Positions 16,953 to 25,231 of a DNA stretch of 64,000 nt are shown here, in pieces (the first letter of the stretch is position 1; each line of letters starts with the position of its first letter). The translations under genes and the position numbers were made by a program. The notes under the pieces were generated by a model. It did not search any database and was not told where the DNA came from. It saw only the letters and a program-made list of their open reading frames with translations. The stretch is from an uncultured Chitinophagaceae bacterium (lineage in GTDB: Bacteria; Bacteroidota; Bacteroidia; Chitinophagales; Chitinophagaceae): assembly GCA_937862815.1 (NCBI GenBank), contig CALMED010000005.1, positions 142,690 through 206,689 of the forward strand, written 5' to 3'.

Positions 16953-17777
16953 TCAGTCAATTCTTTTGTATCTTTTAGGGATTGAGAAGGGGAATGTTAA
17001 GGCTTCATTAAAGCGGTAGTCTTTAAACTTGAGCTGTACGTTGAGTTTGTTTTGCTGCGAAATAAAAATTTCACGGTACGTGGAGAATACCACGCCGGTC
17101 TTTTCTTCATAATCGCGGTAAAACAGGTCGGCCGTGCGGTTGAGCACCGGATCCGTGTCATCCAGCTTACTCCGTTCCAGGGTAAAATCAGGATTGATGG
17201 AGAGCAGGTGCCGGAAAAGATCGCCTGAACTGAGCAACGTGTACCCGCCTGGTTGCTTGTTGGCATAGGCCAGGATGCTGTCTTTGTTGAAAAACAACGG
17301 CAGGCCCACCAGCAGGCGCTGCAGATCGGACAGGGCAAACGGTATCTGGCTCACTTCCTGGATGGAACTCAACGGACGCTGCTGGTACGTGTTAGCCAGT
17401 TTATCGAGCACCATGATGCTGTCGGCATTGATCACAATCCGCAGGCCCTCTATGCCAATATCGTTGCTGAGTGAAATCCAGATCAGGCTGTCCTTCTGCA
17501 TGCGGATATTGGCGGTAAAGTCGGGTTGCTTGCCTTTCTGATTTGAATAACTTACTTTAATCTTGGCGGAGAATGTCTGGTAACTGATCTGCTTCCGCGC
17601 TACGCTGTCGAGTAACTGGTACACCATGTTCAGTGTGTCGGCATGCGTGGGATTGTACACCTTTATCACTTCCACCGTATCCTTCTTCACAATGGCCTGT
17701 TGAATATTTTTGGTGGAACGGCAGGCAGCCAGCAAGGCAATGCCGGTCAATACAATAAAAATGTGTAAGGGCTTCAT
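16953..17777 (-). CDS. DUF4292 lipoprotein
   Basis: 274 residues. The N-terminus is a lipoprotein signal with lipobox LAAC (Cys about 19). The mature part fits DUF4292, a LolA/LolB-like beta fold found in Bacteroidota (FSAKIKVSYSN, DFTANIRMQKDSLIWISLS). Family members lie beside EnvC-like genes, as here, but the function is not established; involvement in lipid or lipoprotein handling is only a guess from the fold. It starts 5 bases after the dut stop, so it belongs to that operon. Confidence 0.85.
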   Translation of the reverse strand: MKPLHIFIVLTGIALLAACRSTKNIQQAIVKKDTVEVIKVYNPTHADTLNMVYQLLDSVARKQISYQTFSAKIKVSYSNQKGKQPDFTANIRMQKDSLIWISLSNDIGIEGLRIVINADSIMVLDKLANTYQQRPLSSIQEVSQIPFALSDLQRLLVGLPLFFNKDSILAYANKQPGGYTLLSSGDLFRHLLSINPDFTLERSKLDDTDPVLNRTADLFYRDYEEKTGVVFSTYREIFISQQNKLNVQLKFKDYRFNEALTFPFSIPKRYKRID

Positions 17778-17782
17778 GCAGT

Positions 17783-18217
17783 TTAATTTTTTCCCGTACT
17801 TCCGAATCCGCCGGCATTGCGGACCGATGGCGCCAGCTCGGTTACAGCTTCCCAGCTTACCTGCTCCACCCGCTGCACCACCAGCTGGGCGATGCGGTCG
17901 CCGGGAAGTAATTCCTGTGGTTCGTTGCTCAGATTGATCAGCAGCACCTTGATCTCGCCGCGGTAATCGGCGTCAATGGTGCCGGGAGTATTGAGGCAGG
18001 TGATGCCCTGTTTAAAGGCGAGCCCGCTACGGGGACGTATTTGTGCTTCATACCCCTGCGGCAATTCCACGTACAGGCCGGTGGGTACCAGGGTACGTTC
18101 CAACGGTTGCAGCACAATCGTTGTATCCAGATCGGCCCGCAGGTCCATGCCACTGGAACCGGGTGTGGCATAAGCGGGCAGCGGATTGCGGGAGCGGTTA
18201 ACGATTTTTACTTTCAT
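17783..18217 (-). CDS. dut: Deoxyuridine 5'-triphosphate nucleotidohydrolase
   Basis: 144 residues, the usual size of trimeric dUTPase. It hydrolyses dUTP to dUMP and PPi, feeding thymidylate synthesis and keeping uracil out of DNA. All five motifs are visible: [18 protein letters not shown], the [13 protein letters not shown] uridine-binding loop, GDRIAQLVV, and the flexible C-terminal [11 protein letters not shown] 18217 gives the standard N-terminus VKIVNRS. It starts 10 bases after ispF and ends 5 bases before the DUF4292 gene. Confidence 0.95.
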   Translation of the reverse strand: MKVKIVNRSRNPLPAYATPGSSGMDLRADLDTTIVLQPLERTLVPTGLYVELPQGYEAQIRPRSGLAFKQGITCLNTPGTIDADYRGEIKVLLINLSNEPQELLPGDRIAQLVVQRVEQVSWEAVTELAPSVRNAGGFGSTGKN

Positions 18218-18227
18218 GCTACAGCCA

Positions 18228-18707
18228 TTACGGTTTTTCCAGTAAAACGGTTGCATAGGCTACCAATCCTTCCTGCCGTCCCACATACCCCATCGTTTCG
18301 GTGGTGGTGGCTTTTACTGATACCGCATCCGTGTCCACGCCCAGCAGGGAAGCGATGGTGGCCTGCATCTGCGCCACATAGGGCTTGATGCGGGGCTTTT
18401 CCAGCAGCAGGGTGCTGTCTACATTCACCACCCTGTAACCCAACGCCTGCACTTTTTCGTAGCTGAGCCGCAGCAGGATTTTACTGTCAATGTCTTTGTA
18501 TTCGGGTGCTGTATTGGGAAAATGAATGCCGATATCGCCAAGGGCGCAGGCGCCCAGCAGGGCATCGCAAATAGCATGCAGCAACACATCGGCGTCGCTG
18601 TGCCCAAGGGCTCCCATGTGATGCGGAATCTCCACCCCGCCAATGATGAGCTTTCTGCCCGCTGTAAGTTGATGAACATCAATACCTGATCCGATCCGGA
18701 ACCCCAT
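18228..18707 (-). CDS. ispF: 2-C-methyl-D-erythritol 2,4-cyclodiphosphate synthase
   Basis: 159 residues, typical. IspF closes CDP-methylerythritol 2-phosphate to the cyclic diphosphate in the MEP isoprenoid pathway. Zn ligands are in GIDVHQL and [10 protein letters not shown]; the C-terminal [16 protein letters not shown] is a family signature. The ATG at 18707 (MGFRIGSG) is chosen because the family starts just before the RIG.G.D.H motif; the longer frame enters the porV terminator. First gene of an operon with dut, DUF4292 and probably the EnvC-like gene. Confidence 0.95.
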   Translation of the reverse strand: MGFRIGSGIDVHQLTAGRKLIIGGVEIPHHMGALGHSDADVLLHAICDALLGACALGDIGIHFPNTAPEYKDIDSKILLRLSYEKVQALGYRVVNVDSTLLLEKPRIKPYVAQMQATIASLLGVDTDAVSVKATTTETMGYVGRQEGLVAYATVLLEKP

Positions 18708-18749
18708 AACCGCCTGCGATTTAAACCGGCTTCTCTGCAGCCGGTACAT

Positions 18750-18780
18750 AAAAAAAGCGAAGGTAACACACCTTCGCTTT
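18750..18780 (-). terminator. Terminator after porV
   Basis: A 10-bp perfect stem (18754-18763 with 18771-18780), 7-base loop, followed on the minus strand by a T tract. It separates porV from ispF. Confidence 0.85.
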
Positions 18781-18809
18781 CAGAAAAATCTTTTATCCCT
18801 GCCGTTGAT

Positions 18810-19949
18810 TCAGTTATCGTCGCCTCCCAGGTCGAACAGGATGCTGAACCGCGTGGTGTTGCTCAGCGGGTTGCGGTTGATGCCCTGGCCCGTGGGTACC
18901 AGGTACGAGAAGTTAAAGCCCAGCTTGTTGTACTTCACGCCCAGGCCCGCGCTGAAAAAGCGGCGGTTGCCCTTCGTACGCGCCTCGTGGAAATAACCTG
19001 CACGTGCGAAAAACAGGTCGCTGTAGTTGTATTCCATCCCCGTGGAGATCTGGAACTCCTTGAGTTCTTCACCAAAACCGCCGGGTGCATCTCCAAACGA
19101 CGAAAACCAGCTGCTGATCACGCTCTTGTTGCGGTAGGCGTCCAGCGCCTCCGGCGAGCGGCTCGTGGGGGGCGTGGGTACCAGCAGTTTGTTGATGTCC
19201 ACCCCAAAGCTCAGCTTGCTGGTCTCGTCCAGCACCGCGTGGTACATGGCACCGATGCCCAGGTTGGCCGGGATGTAGTCGCGACCCCGTGCGTCGTTGG
19301 TGTACGATATCTTGCTGCCCAGGTTGCTCATCACCGCACCGGCTGTAAAGCCCTGGCCGTTTTCGTTGATGCCGTTGTAATAGAACGACAGGTCACCCGC
19401 CACCGCGGTACCGGGTTTGTAGGTCACCCCGTTGGTATTGCCGTTGGCCAGGTTGGAATAGATGAAGCGCAGCGCCACGCCCACCCCGATCTTGTCGCTG
19501 AGGCTACGGCTGTAGCCGGCGTCGAGCGACCATTCCCGCGGGCGGAACGACTGCAGGTCGTTGCCCGCAAAGTCGGTGAACTGGATGTTGCCCAAGTTGA
19601 AGTACCGCAGCGAAGCCGAGATGGCCTGCCCTTCGGCAAACTGGTGGTAGCCGGCGGCGGTTACGATGTACACGTCGTTCAACCCCAGATCCTTCAGCCA
19701 GGGGGTATAGGTGATGCCGATGGCCGACTGCTGGGTGGCAAAGGGAATCTTGGCCTGGTTCCAGAACGACGCATTGGCATCGGCCGTGGTGGCAATGCCC
19801 AGGTCGCCCATACCGCCCGAACGGGCGTCCGGCGAAATGCGCAACATCGGTACGGCCGTGGTGACTACGTTGATGGAATCATTCTGGGCAATGGCCTGTT
19901 GGGAAATCAATCCGGTGCATAGAAAAAGCAGTACTGTCAGTTTTCTCAT
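18810..19949 (-). CDS. porV: Type IX secretion outer-membrane protein PorV (LptO)
   Basis: 379 residues from ATG 19949. A signal peptide ends at IAQ, followed by the conserved opening VTTAVPMLRISPDARSGGMGDLGIA, diagnostic for PorV. The protein is an outer-membrane barrel of the FadL type. PorV takes folded cargo from the Sov/SprA translocon and delivers it to the sortase PorU in the attachment complex. It follows porU by 66 bases and a -7-like TATTTTTA at 19970-19977 may add extra expression. The order porU-porV next to divergent gldJ is the known Bacteroidota arrangement. Confidence 0.95.
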   Translation of the reverse strand: MRKLTVLLFLCTGLISQQAIAQNDSINVVTTAVPMLRISPDARSGGMGDLGIATTADANASFWNQAKIPFATQQSAIGITYTPWLKDLGLNDVYIVTAAGYHQFAEGQAISASLRYFNLGNIQFTDFAGNDLQSFRPREWSLDAGYSRSLSDKIGVGVALRFIYSNLANGNTNGVTYKPGTAVAGDLSFYYNGINENGQGFTAGAVMSNLGSKISYTNDARGRDYIPANLGIGAMYHAVLDETSKLSFGVDINKLLVPTPPTSRSPEALDAYRNKSVISSWFSSFGDAPGGFGEELKEFQISTGMEYNYSDLFFARAGYFHEARTKGNRRFFSAGLGVKYNKLGFNFSYLVPTGQGINRNPLSNTTRFSILFDLGGDDN

Positions 19950-20015
19950 TCGTGTCGCGGTTTTGGGCATAAAAATAAGGGAATCGGCTTTCAACTCTCT
20001 TTTAATGGGCCGGAA

Positions 20016-23000
20016 TCAAAAAACGACCAGTTTTTGGAGGGCCGACTGTTTTTTCCCGTTCGAGTCCTTCACATCGAGCTGGTAAATATAAACGCCGCGT
20101 CCTGTTTTCCGGCCAAATTCATCGGTTCCGTTCCATTCGATCTCAAATGAACGGTTTCCGGTCGTATTTATTGTGCGGAATATGCTTTTCACCAATTTCC
20201 CCGAAACCGTGAAAATGCGGAGGGTGACCTGGAGCTGGTCGCCGGGGCGGTTGTGCTCAAACATAAAGGTGGTGCTGGTGGTGAAGGGATTGGGATAATT
20301 GTACACGCGCTCCAGCTTGAGTTCGGCATCTTTCACCACCCGGAAGTCGAGCAGGTACTCGCTGCTGTTGTTGGCCACATCCCAGGCTTTGATCCGCAGT
20401 TGGTGGGGTCCTTCCTCCAGTTTGGGCAACTGAAACCGGACGGTCCCCCGCTGGTAACTGTCGGCCTCGGACTCATAGAAATCATTCAGGATGAAGAACC
20501 GGTTGTTGTCGTTGTTGAGCGTGGCGGTGATGTCGTGCCCAATGCCGGTACCCACCGTGTTGATACCGCTGGAGTCGAACAGGCGCAGGAAGAGCACGGG
20601 TGTTTCGTTGGTGATGCCGCCGTTCACAAATTTATCATCGTTCAGAAAGGCCTTGATGTCCGGGCCGGTTTCATCCTGGGTGGGAGAACTGCCCACGCCC
20701 CCCACCACGATGGTGGTTTCTGTTCCGGCCCCATCGGTGCTGCCATTGTCGGCATAGTACGCGATCTTCCCGTTGCCAAACTGGTAGTTGATGTCTTTGG
20801 GCACCACAAACGTGTAGGTAAACTCGCCGTTGATCACCCGTGCCTTGCCTTTAAAGATGATGTTGTTTTGCGTGGTAAAGTCCACCGGGATGCTGGTGGG
20901 ATCATTGCCAAGGGTGCGCTGGGTCTGTACTTTATCGTAAATAATCGGGTATACGTTTCCGTTAAAACCCGTGAGCCGGTTGCCGGCCAGGTCGGTCACT
21001 TCCCCGCGGATGGTGTAGCGGTCGAGCGCCCGCAGGGTATCGGCACCGGGGGCCTGGTTGTTGATGGTTGTGGTGCGCACCCGCAACGTGGGGAAGCCGA
21101 GGCGGAGCGCGGGGTCGCCCAGCAGGGTGAACTTGCGGTTGTTGATGATATCGCCAAAGGTCTGGTAGGTTACGTTTTTCGCCCGTTGAATGCTTTCGCC
21201 CAGGGTGGGATACACCCCGTTGGCATCTTGCTGCAGCGCTTCCCGGAAATAGGCGTTGTTGATGATCCGGTTGCTGAAGGCAAACACCACCCGCGTGGTG
21301 GTCATCAGGGCGATGGCCCCGGTGCGCTCCCGCAGCAGGATGTTTTCACCGAGAGAGGTAATGGCGGGGTTGTCGTACGGTGCGAAATCGCAGGTGGCCG
21401 TAACAAACAACGGAAGTCGGTTGCTGTTGCTCCACGCATTCACCATCTCCTGGTCAAGTATCACCTCTTCTGCCAACCGCCGGAACCCGCCGTGGCCGCT
21501 GTAATTCCAGATGAGGGTGCCGGAGAAAACGCGGTTGTTGATGGCCTGGTTCACATCGGGGTACCGGCTGCCGCCGCTGCCGCTCTGCTGGCGGTAGGCA
21601 TCCAGGTAAATCTTGTTGAGCTGGTGCAGGGGCCGGCTGTTAATCACGCCGCCGTGAAATTCGGCGTCGTCGAGGTGCAGGTTGTTGTCTTCATCGTCGG
21701 CCACAAGGGTGATCTCCCGGCGCCAGGGTCCGTAGCTTTCGGGGGCATGATAGCGGATGATCTTGTCCACCACCTGCCGGGCTTCCGGCAGGGTGCGGGC
21801 AGGAATGCGCCCGATGCCCAGGTCGAGCAGCGGGGCCGGGAAGTTGAGATTCACATTGTCGGCATCGTCCAGGAAGCCGTAAAAATCATCCGACGTATAG
21901 GTTGCCAGGGGGTCCAGCGAGTTTTCGTGCTGCCAGCAGGGCACCAGGTTGGTGTTGCCGGGAACGCGGTTTTTATAGTCGTAACTGGCATCACCGAATA
22001 GCAGAAGGTAACGGGGCCGGTTAGCCGCAACAGTTCCGGCCTTGTCGTAAAGCATTTTTAAAAAGTCGCGGATGGCCGCCGGGTCGGGTGTGCCCGAACC
22101 AAATTCGTTGAAGACCTGCGTGGTGGTAACCACAACCGTGCGCAGGCCCTGGTTCTGTTGATGCCAGGCGGCCAGCCGCTGTGCCTCGCTCAGCAAAGCT
22201 GGGTGCGTTATAACAACATAGTCGCGGGCCGGCAGGCTGTGCAGGTCCTGGTTGGGCACCGTGCCTGCCGGTTGTGGACGCAGAAAGTTTTGTGTACCGA
22301 AAGCCACATATTCACGCAGCTGTTCGGCGGTATTGCTGAAACGCAACTCGCCGGCGGTAAGGGCGCCCTGCATCAGGAAGGGCTGCCGGGGGTTGGTCAC
22401 ATCCCATACCTGTATTCCCGCAGGGGCGTTCTGTACCCGGAACTCAGCCACATTGCCGGGGCCCACCGACTCCCAGTCGCGGAACAGCAGCTGGTCCACC
22501 CCGCTCATGCTGAGCAGGCGCTGCGGGAACAGTTCAAACCAGTTGAGCCAGCCCTGGGCATTGACGCTGCCCGGCTGGTACTGGTACTGCAGGCTGAGGG
22601 GGGATGCCGGCGGCAGGAACTGGGTTACCTGTTCGCTGGTGGCGGCCACCAGGTCGTACTGACCCGAGCCCACCGCCGGCACAAATTGATTGAGCACGGT
22701 TGTTGTACCCGCCCGCACCGAAAAATTGCTGCCGGTGCCCACGCTCCGGGAGATCACCTGGGATACCAGGGTCACCGGGGCGCTGGTAACGAGGTTAGGC
22801 AGACTCACGGTAAACGTGCGGCTTACCGTGCGCCCGGGGGCATTGCTGAACTCTTCCCCGTACCATTGCTTGCCGCTGCGGAGGAAGTTGATGGTATCCA
22901 GTTCGTGAAAATAGCGGTCGCGGAACACCGTTACCACCTGGTTGGCGGGCTGGGTAACCGAGCGGTTCTGGATCCGGAGGCCGGTGCCGCCGATGGTGAG

Positions 23001-23426
23001 GAAGTAGTAGGAGGAATCGGCATACAGGTTTTTCTGGTGCCGGAACCGGCGGTTGAGGGAGTCTTTGAGCCAGGCATCGGGGCCGGGGGCGTAAAAAAGA
23101 AAATAATCACTGCCATTAAACACGCCGTCGCCCCCGTCCACCACCAGCAGGGCGTTCTCCTGCAGATCGTCGGGACGGGCCGGCAGGTTGGATTCGGGAA
23201 GCATCTGTCCGCTGTTGCCATAGAGACGGATGCTGCTGCTGGCGATGTTGGAGGTGTTGATGCCCAGCGATTGCAGGGTGGCCACATCCACCCGGTACAC
23301 CCCTTCCGCCTTCACCGAAAGCCGGTACCAGTTGCCGGATGCCAGTACCGAATTGGCACGATAGCTGCGCTGGGCAGAGACCGTGCCAACCAGGAGGCAC
23401 AACAATAAAAACAGTATTTTCCTCAT
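20016..23426 (-). CDS. porU: Type IX secretion sortase PorU
   Basis: 1136 residues from ATG 23426. PorU is a gingipain-like (C25) cysteine peptidase on the cell surface that removes the C-terminal signal of T9SS cargo and links the cargo to its anchor. The catalytic pair is visible: His645 in the YSGHGG motif and Cys679 in ATCDFAPYD. The C-terminal part is beta-rich with a FlgD-like/T9SS-type end (NYPNPFTTST..., VSGKLVKSI, GRGVYIYQL). A signal peptide covers about residues 1-18. The longest frame begins at a TTG (23441) inside the -7 element and is not used. Confidence 0.95.
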   Translation of the reverse strand: MRKILFLLLCLLVGTVSAQRSYRANSVLASGNWYRLSVKAEGVYRVDVATLQSLGINTSNIASSSIRLYGNSGQMLPESNLPARPDDLQENALLVVDGGDGVFNGSDYFLFYAPGPDAWLKDSLNRRFRHQKNLYADSSYYFLTIGGTGLRIQNRSVTQPANQVVTVFRDRYFHELDTINFLRSGKQWYGEEFSNAPGRTVSRTFTVSLPNLVTSAPVTLVSQVISRSVGTGSNFSVRAGTTTVLNQFVPAVGSGQYDLVAATSEQVTQFLPPASPLSLQYQYQPGSVNAQGWLNWFELFPQRLLSMSGVDQLLFRDWESVGPGNVAEFRVQNAPAGIQVWDVTNPRQPFLMQGALTAGELRFSNTAEQLREYVAFGTQNFLRPQPAGTVPNQDLHSLPARDYVVITHPALLSEAQRLAAWHQQNQGLRTVVVTTTQVFNEFGSGTPDPAAIRDFLKMLYDKAGTVAANRPRYLLLFGDASYDYKNRVPGNTNLVPCWQHENSLDPLATYTSDDFYGFLDDADNVNLNFPAPLLDLGIGRIPARTLPEARQVVDKIIRYHAPESYGPWRREITLVADDEDNNLHLDDAEFHGGVINSRPLHQLNKIYLDAYRQQSGSGGSRYPDVNQAINNRVFSGTLIWNYSGHGGFRRLAEEVILDQEMVNAWSNSNRLPLFVTATCDFAPYDNPAITSLGENILLRERTGAIALMTTTRVVFAFSNRIINNAYFREALQQDANGVYPTLGESIQRAKNVTYQTFGDIINNRKFTLLGDPALRLGFPTLRVRTTTINNQAPGADTLRALDRYTIRGEVTDLAGNRLTGFNGNVYPIIYDKVQTQRTLGNDPTSIPVDFTTQNNIIFKGKARVINGEFTYTFVVPKDINYQFGNGKIAYYADNGSTDGAGTETTIVVGGVGSSPTQDETGPDIKAFLNDDKFVNGGITNETPVLFLRLFDSSGINTVGTGIGHDITATLNNDNNRFFILNDFYESEADSYQRGTVRFQLPKLEEGPHQLRIKAWDVANNSSEYLLDFRVVKDAELKLERVYNYPNPFTTSTTFMFEHNRPGDQLQVTLRIFTVSGKLVKSIFRTINTTGNRSFEIEWNGTDEFGRKTGRGVYIYQLDVKDSNGKKQSALQKLVVF

Positions 23427-23438
23427 AGCGGAACCGGC

Positions 23439-23446
23439 CAAAAATA
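23439..23446 (-). promoter_or_regulatory. -7 element of porU
   Basis: TATTTTTG on the minus strand, 12 bases before the porU ATG. Its final TTG is in frame with porU and could be mistaken for a start codon. No clear -33 box. Confidence 0.55.
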
Positions 23447-23500
23447 CTTGAAAATGCGGGGGGCCTTTTATTTTGTGGATTAAATTACTATGTTTGCCCT

Positions 23501-23520
23501 TCCCAAATGAATTTTTGGGA
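23501..23520. promoter_or_regulatory. TCCCAAA-N6-TTTGGGA inverted repeat (candidate operator)
   Basis: A perfect 7-bp inverted repeat with 6-base spacer lies in the divergent porU/gldJ region. It overlaps the predicted gldJ -33 box (23514-23517). A third TCCCAAA occurs at 23563-23569 just upstream of gldJ. The binding factor is unknown. Confidence 0.45.
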
Positions 23521-23546
23521 CGTTAAAATCCAATACAATATTTTTG
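23514..23546 (+). promoter_or_regulatory. Promoter of gldJ
   Basis: TTTG (23514-23517), 21 bases, TATTTTTG (23539-23546), 31 bases before the gldJ ATG. A second -7-like element TATGTTTG lies at 23489-23496. Confidence 0.5.
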
Positions 23547-23577
23547 ACCCAACAGCGTTAAATCCCAAAACGAAAAG

Positions 23578-25131
23578 ATGAAAAACCTTTTCCCGCTTTC
23601 CACAACCGGTATCCTATTGGCAGGAGTGGTGTTGTTTTCCTCCTGTAAAAACGGCGGTCTTTTCAAGAAAAAGCCTGAAAAATCCTCCAACACCGGCTGG
23701 ACCTACAACGATCCCACCGGCAGCGGCTTCCGCGTTTCCAAAGAAAAAGAACAGAAAACCGGTCCCGGACTGGTATTTGTACAAGGTGGCACCTTCACCA
23801 TGGGTGCAACGGAAGAAGACGTGATGCGTGACTGGAACAACGTTCCCCGCCGCGTAACCGTTGCTTCTTTCTATATGGATGAAACCGAAGTGGCCAACGT
23901 GCACTACCGCGAATACCTTTACTGGCTGCACCGGGTGTTCGACGACACCGCCATCACCAACCGCGCCCTGCCCGATACTCTCTGCTGGCGCAGTGAGCTG
24001 GCATACAACGAACCGTATGTAGAATACTATTTCCGTCATCCCTCCTACAATCTTTACCCGGTGGTGGGTGTAACCTGGAAACAGGCTTACGACTACAGCC
24101 TCTGGCGTACCGACCGTGTAAACGAAAACATTCTCTGGGAAAAAGGCATTACCAACAAAAAAGCCGAACTGCAGAAACAAATGCAGGGAGGTGGCCAGGA
24201 AAACTTTAACACCAAGGCTTACCTGCTGGGCGAATACCAGGCTACACCGGGCAAAGGACTCAACAACTACAAAGACTACCTCACCAAACAGGTACCCACC
24301 AGCATCAGCTTTGAAGAGGGTGTGATCCTGCCCGAGTACCGCCTTCCCACAGAAGCTGAATGGGAATACGCCGCTTATGGCTACGTAGCCCAGAACCCCA
24401 ATCCCCGCCGCAGCGAAAAGCGTCGTGGTGAAGAATTGATTGCCAACAAACAGGTATACCCCTGGGCACAGAACGTGAACGGTCTCCGCGATGCCAAAAA
24501 CAGCAGCTGGCAGGGCCAGTTCCTCGCCAACTTCAAGCGGGGTTCCGGTGATAATATGGGTGTGGCCGGTGGTCTGAACGACCGTTCCGCCATCCCCGGC
24601 CCCATCAAAGCATTTTACCCCAACGGGTTCGGCCTGTATAACATGGCCGGCAACGTAAGCGAATGGGTGGCCGACGTATACCGTCCGCTGACACCCACCG
24701 ACGGCGATGATTTTAACTACTTCCGCGGTAACAAATTCCAGCGCATGGACCTGAGCACCGGAAAGCCGGAGCGCGACAGCCTGGGCCGGATCATCTACCG
24801 CGACGAGACCGACGAGGAAGTAAAGAACCGCCGCAACTACCAGAAAGGTTATGTAATTGATTACCTCGATGGCGACTCCCTGAGCGCCGTGCAATACGGC
24901 TACGGACTCACCACCCTCGTAAGCGACAAGAGTCGCGTGTACAAAGGCGGCAGCTGGAACGACCGCGCCTACTGGCTGAGCCCCGGCGCACGCCGCTTCC
25001 TGGAAGAAGACCAGAGCAGCTCCATGATTGGTTTCCGCTGCGCCATGACGCGCTACGGCAGCCAGGAAGGCAACGGGTACAAGACCGGCAACTGGTTCCA
25101 GCAAAGAAGGCAGAACACCCGCAAACGCTAA
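23578..25131 (+). CDS. gldJ: Gliding/T9SS lipoprotein GldJ
   Basis: 517 residues. A lipoprotein signal peptide ends in the lipobox FSSC (Cys22). The body is a formylglycine-generating-enzyme-like (SUMF1) fold: GLVFVQGGTFTMGATEEDVMRDWNN, SFYMDETEVANVHYREYL, RLPTEAEWEYAAYG, GLYNMAGNVSEWVADVY and VYKGGSWNDRAYWLSPGAR. The TGWTYND segment before the domain is typical of GldJ and not GldK. GldJ is a structural outer-membrane lipoprotein needed for gliding and stability of GldK/other T9SS parts; no enzyme activity is assumed. Position divergent from porU-porV and followed by murF matches the known synteny. Confidence 0.92.
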   Translation: MKNLFPLSTTGILLAGVVLFSSCKNGGLFKKKPEKSSNTGWTYNDPTGSGFRVSKEKEQKTGPGLVFVQGGTFTMGATEEDVMRDWNNVPRRVTVASFYMDETEVANVHYREYLYWLHRVFDDTAITNRALPDTLCWRSELAYNEPYVEYYFRHPSYNLYPVVGVTWKQAYDYSLWRTDRVNENILWEKGITNKKAELQKQMQGGGQENFNTKAYLLGEYQATPGKGLNNYKDYLTKQVPTSISFEEGVILPEYRLPTEAEWEYAAYGYVAQNPNPRRSEKRRGEELIANKQVYPWAQNVNGLRDAKNSSWQGQFLANFKRGSGDNMGVAGGLNDRSAIPGPIKAFYPNGFGLYNMAGNVSEWVADVYRPLTPTDGDDFNYFRGNKFQRMDLSTGKPERDSLGRIIYRDETDEEVKNRRNYQKGYVIDYLDGDSLSAVQYGYGLTTLVSDKSRVYKGGSWNDRAYWLSPGARRFLEEDQSSSMIGFRCAMTRYGSQEGNGYKTGNWFQQRRQNTRKR

Positions 25132-25155
25132 GCATTCCGTTTCATACATACGAAG

Positions 25156-25183
25156 AGCCGCCCTCAACCGGGCGGCTTTTTTG
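25156..25183 (+). terminator. Terminator of gldJ
   Basis: 8-bp GC-rich stem (25156-25163 with 25170-25177), 6-base loop, followed by T6. It lies 25 bases past the gldJ stop. Confidence 0.9.
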
Positions 25184-25199
25184 TTCAGCGGGCCGCTGC

Positions 25200-25227
25200 T
25201 TTGAATCTGCCGGGCCGCTTATCTTTG
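25200..25227 (+). promoter_or_regulatory. Promoter of murF
   Basis: TTTG (25200-25203), 16 bases, TATCTTTG (25220-25227), then 4 bases to the ATG. The spacing is a little short; transcript likely leaderless or nearly so. Confidence 0.6.
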
Positions 25228-25231
25228 ACGC

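Noticed and set aside
20253..22001. Long antisense ORFs over porU, the cargo genes and gldJ
   Set aside because: They have the codon pattern of antisense shadows, no recognisable domains and no promoter or neighbour support.
23439..23441. TTG at 23441 as start of porU (adds MAGSA before the Met)
   Set aside because: It is the last three bases of the -7 element, and the signal peptide starts at ATG 23426.
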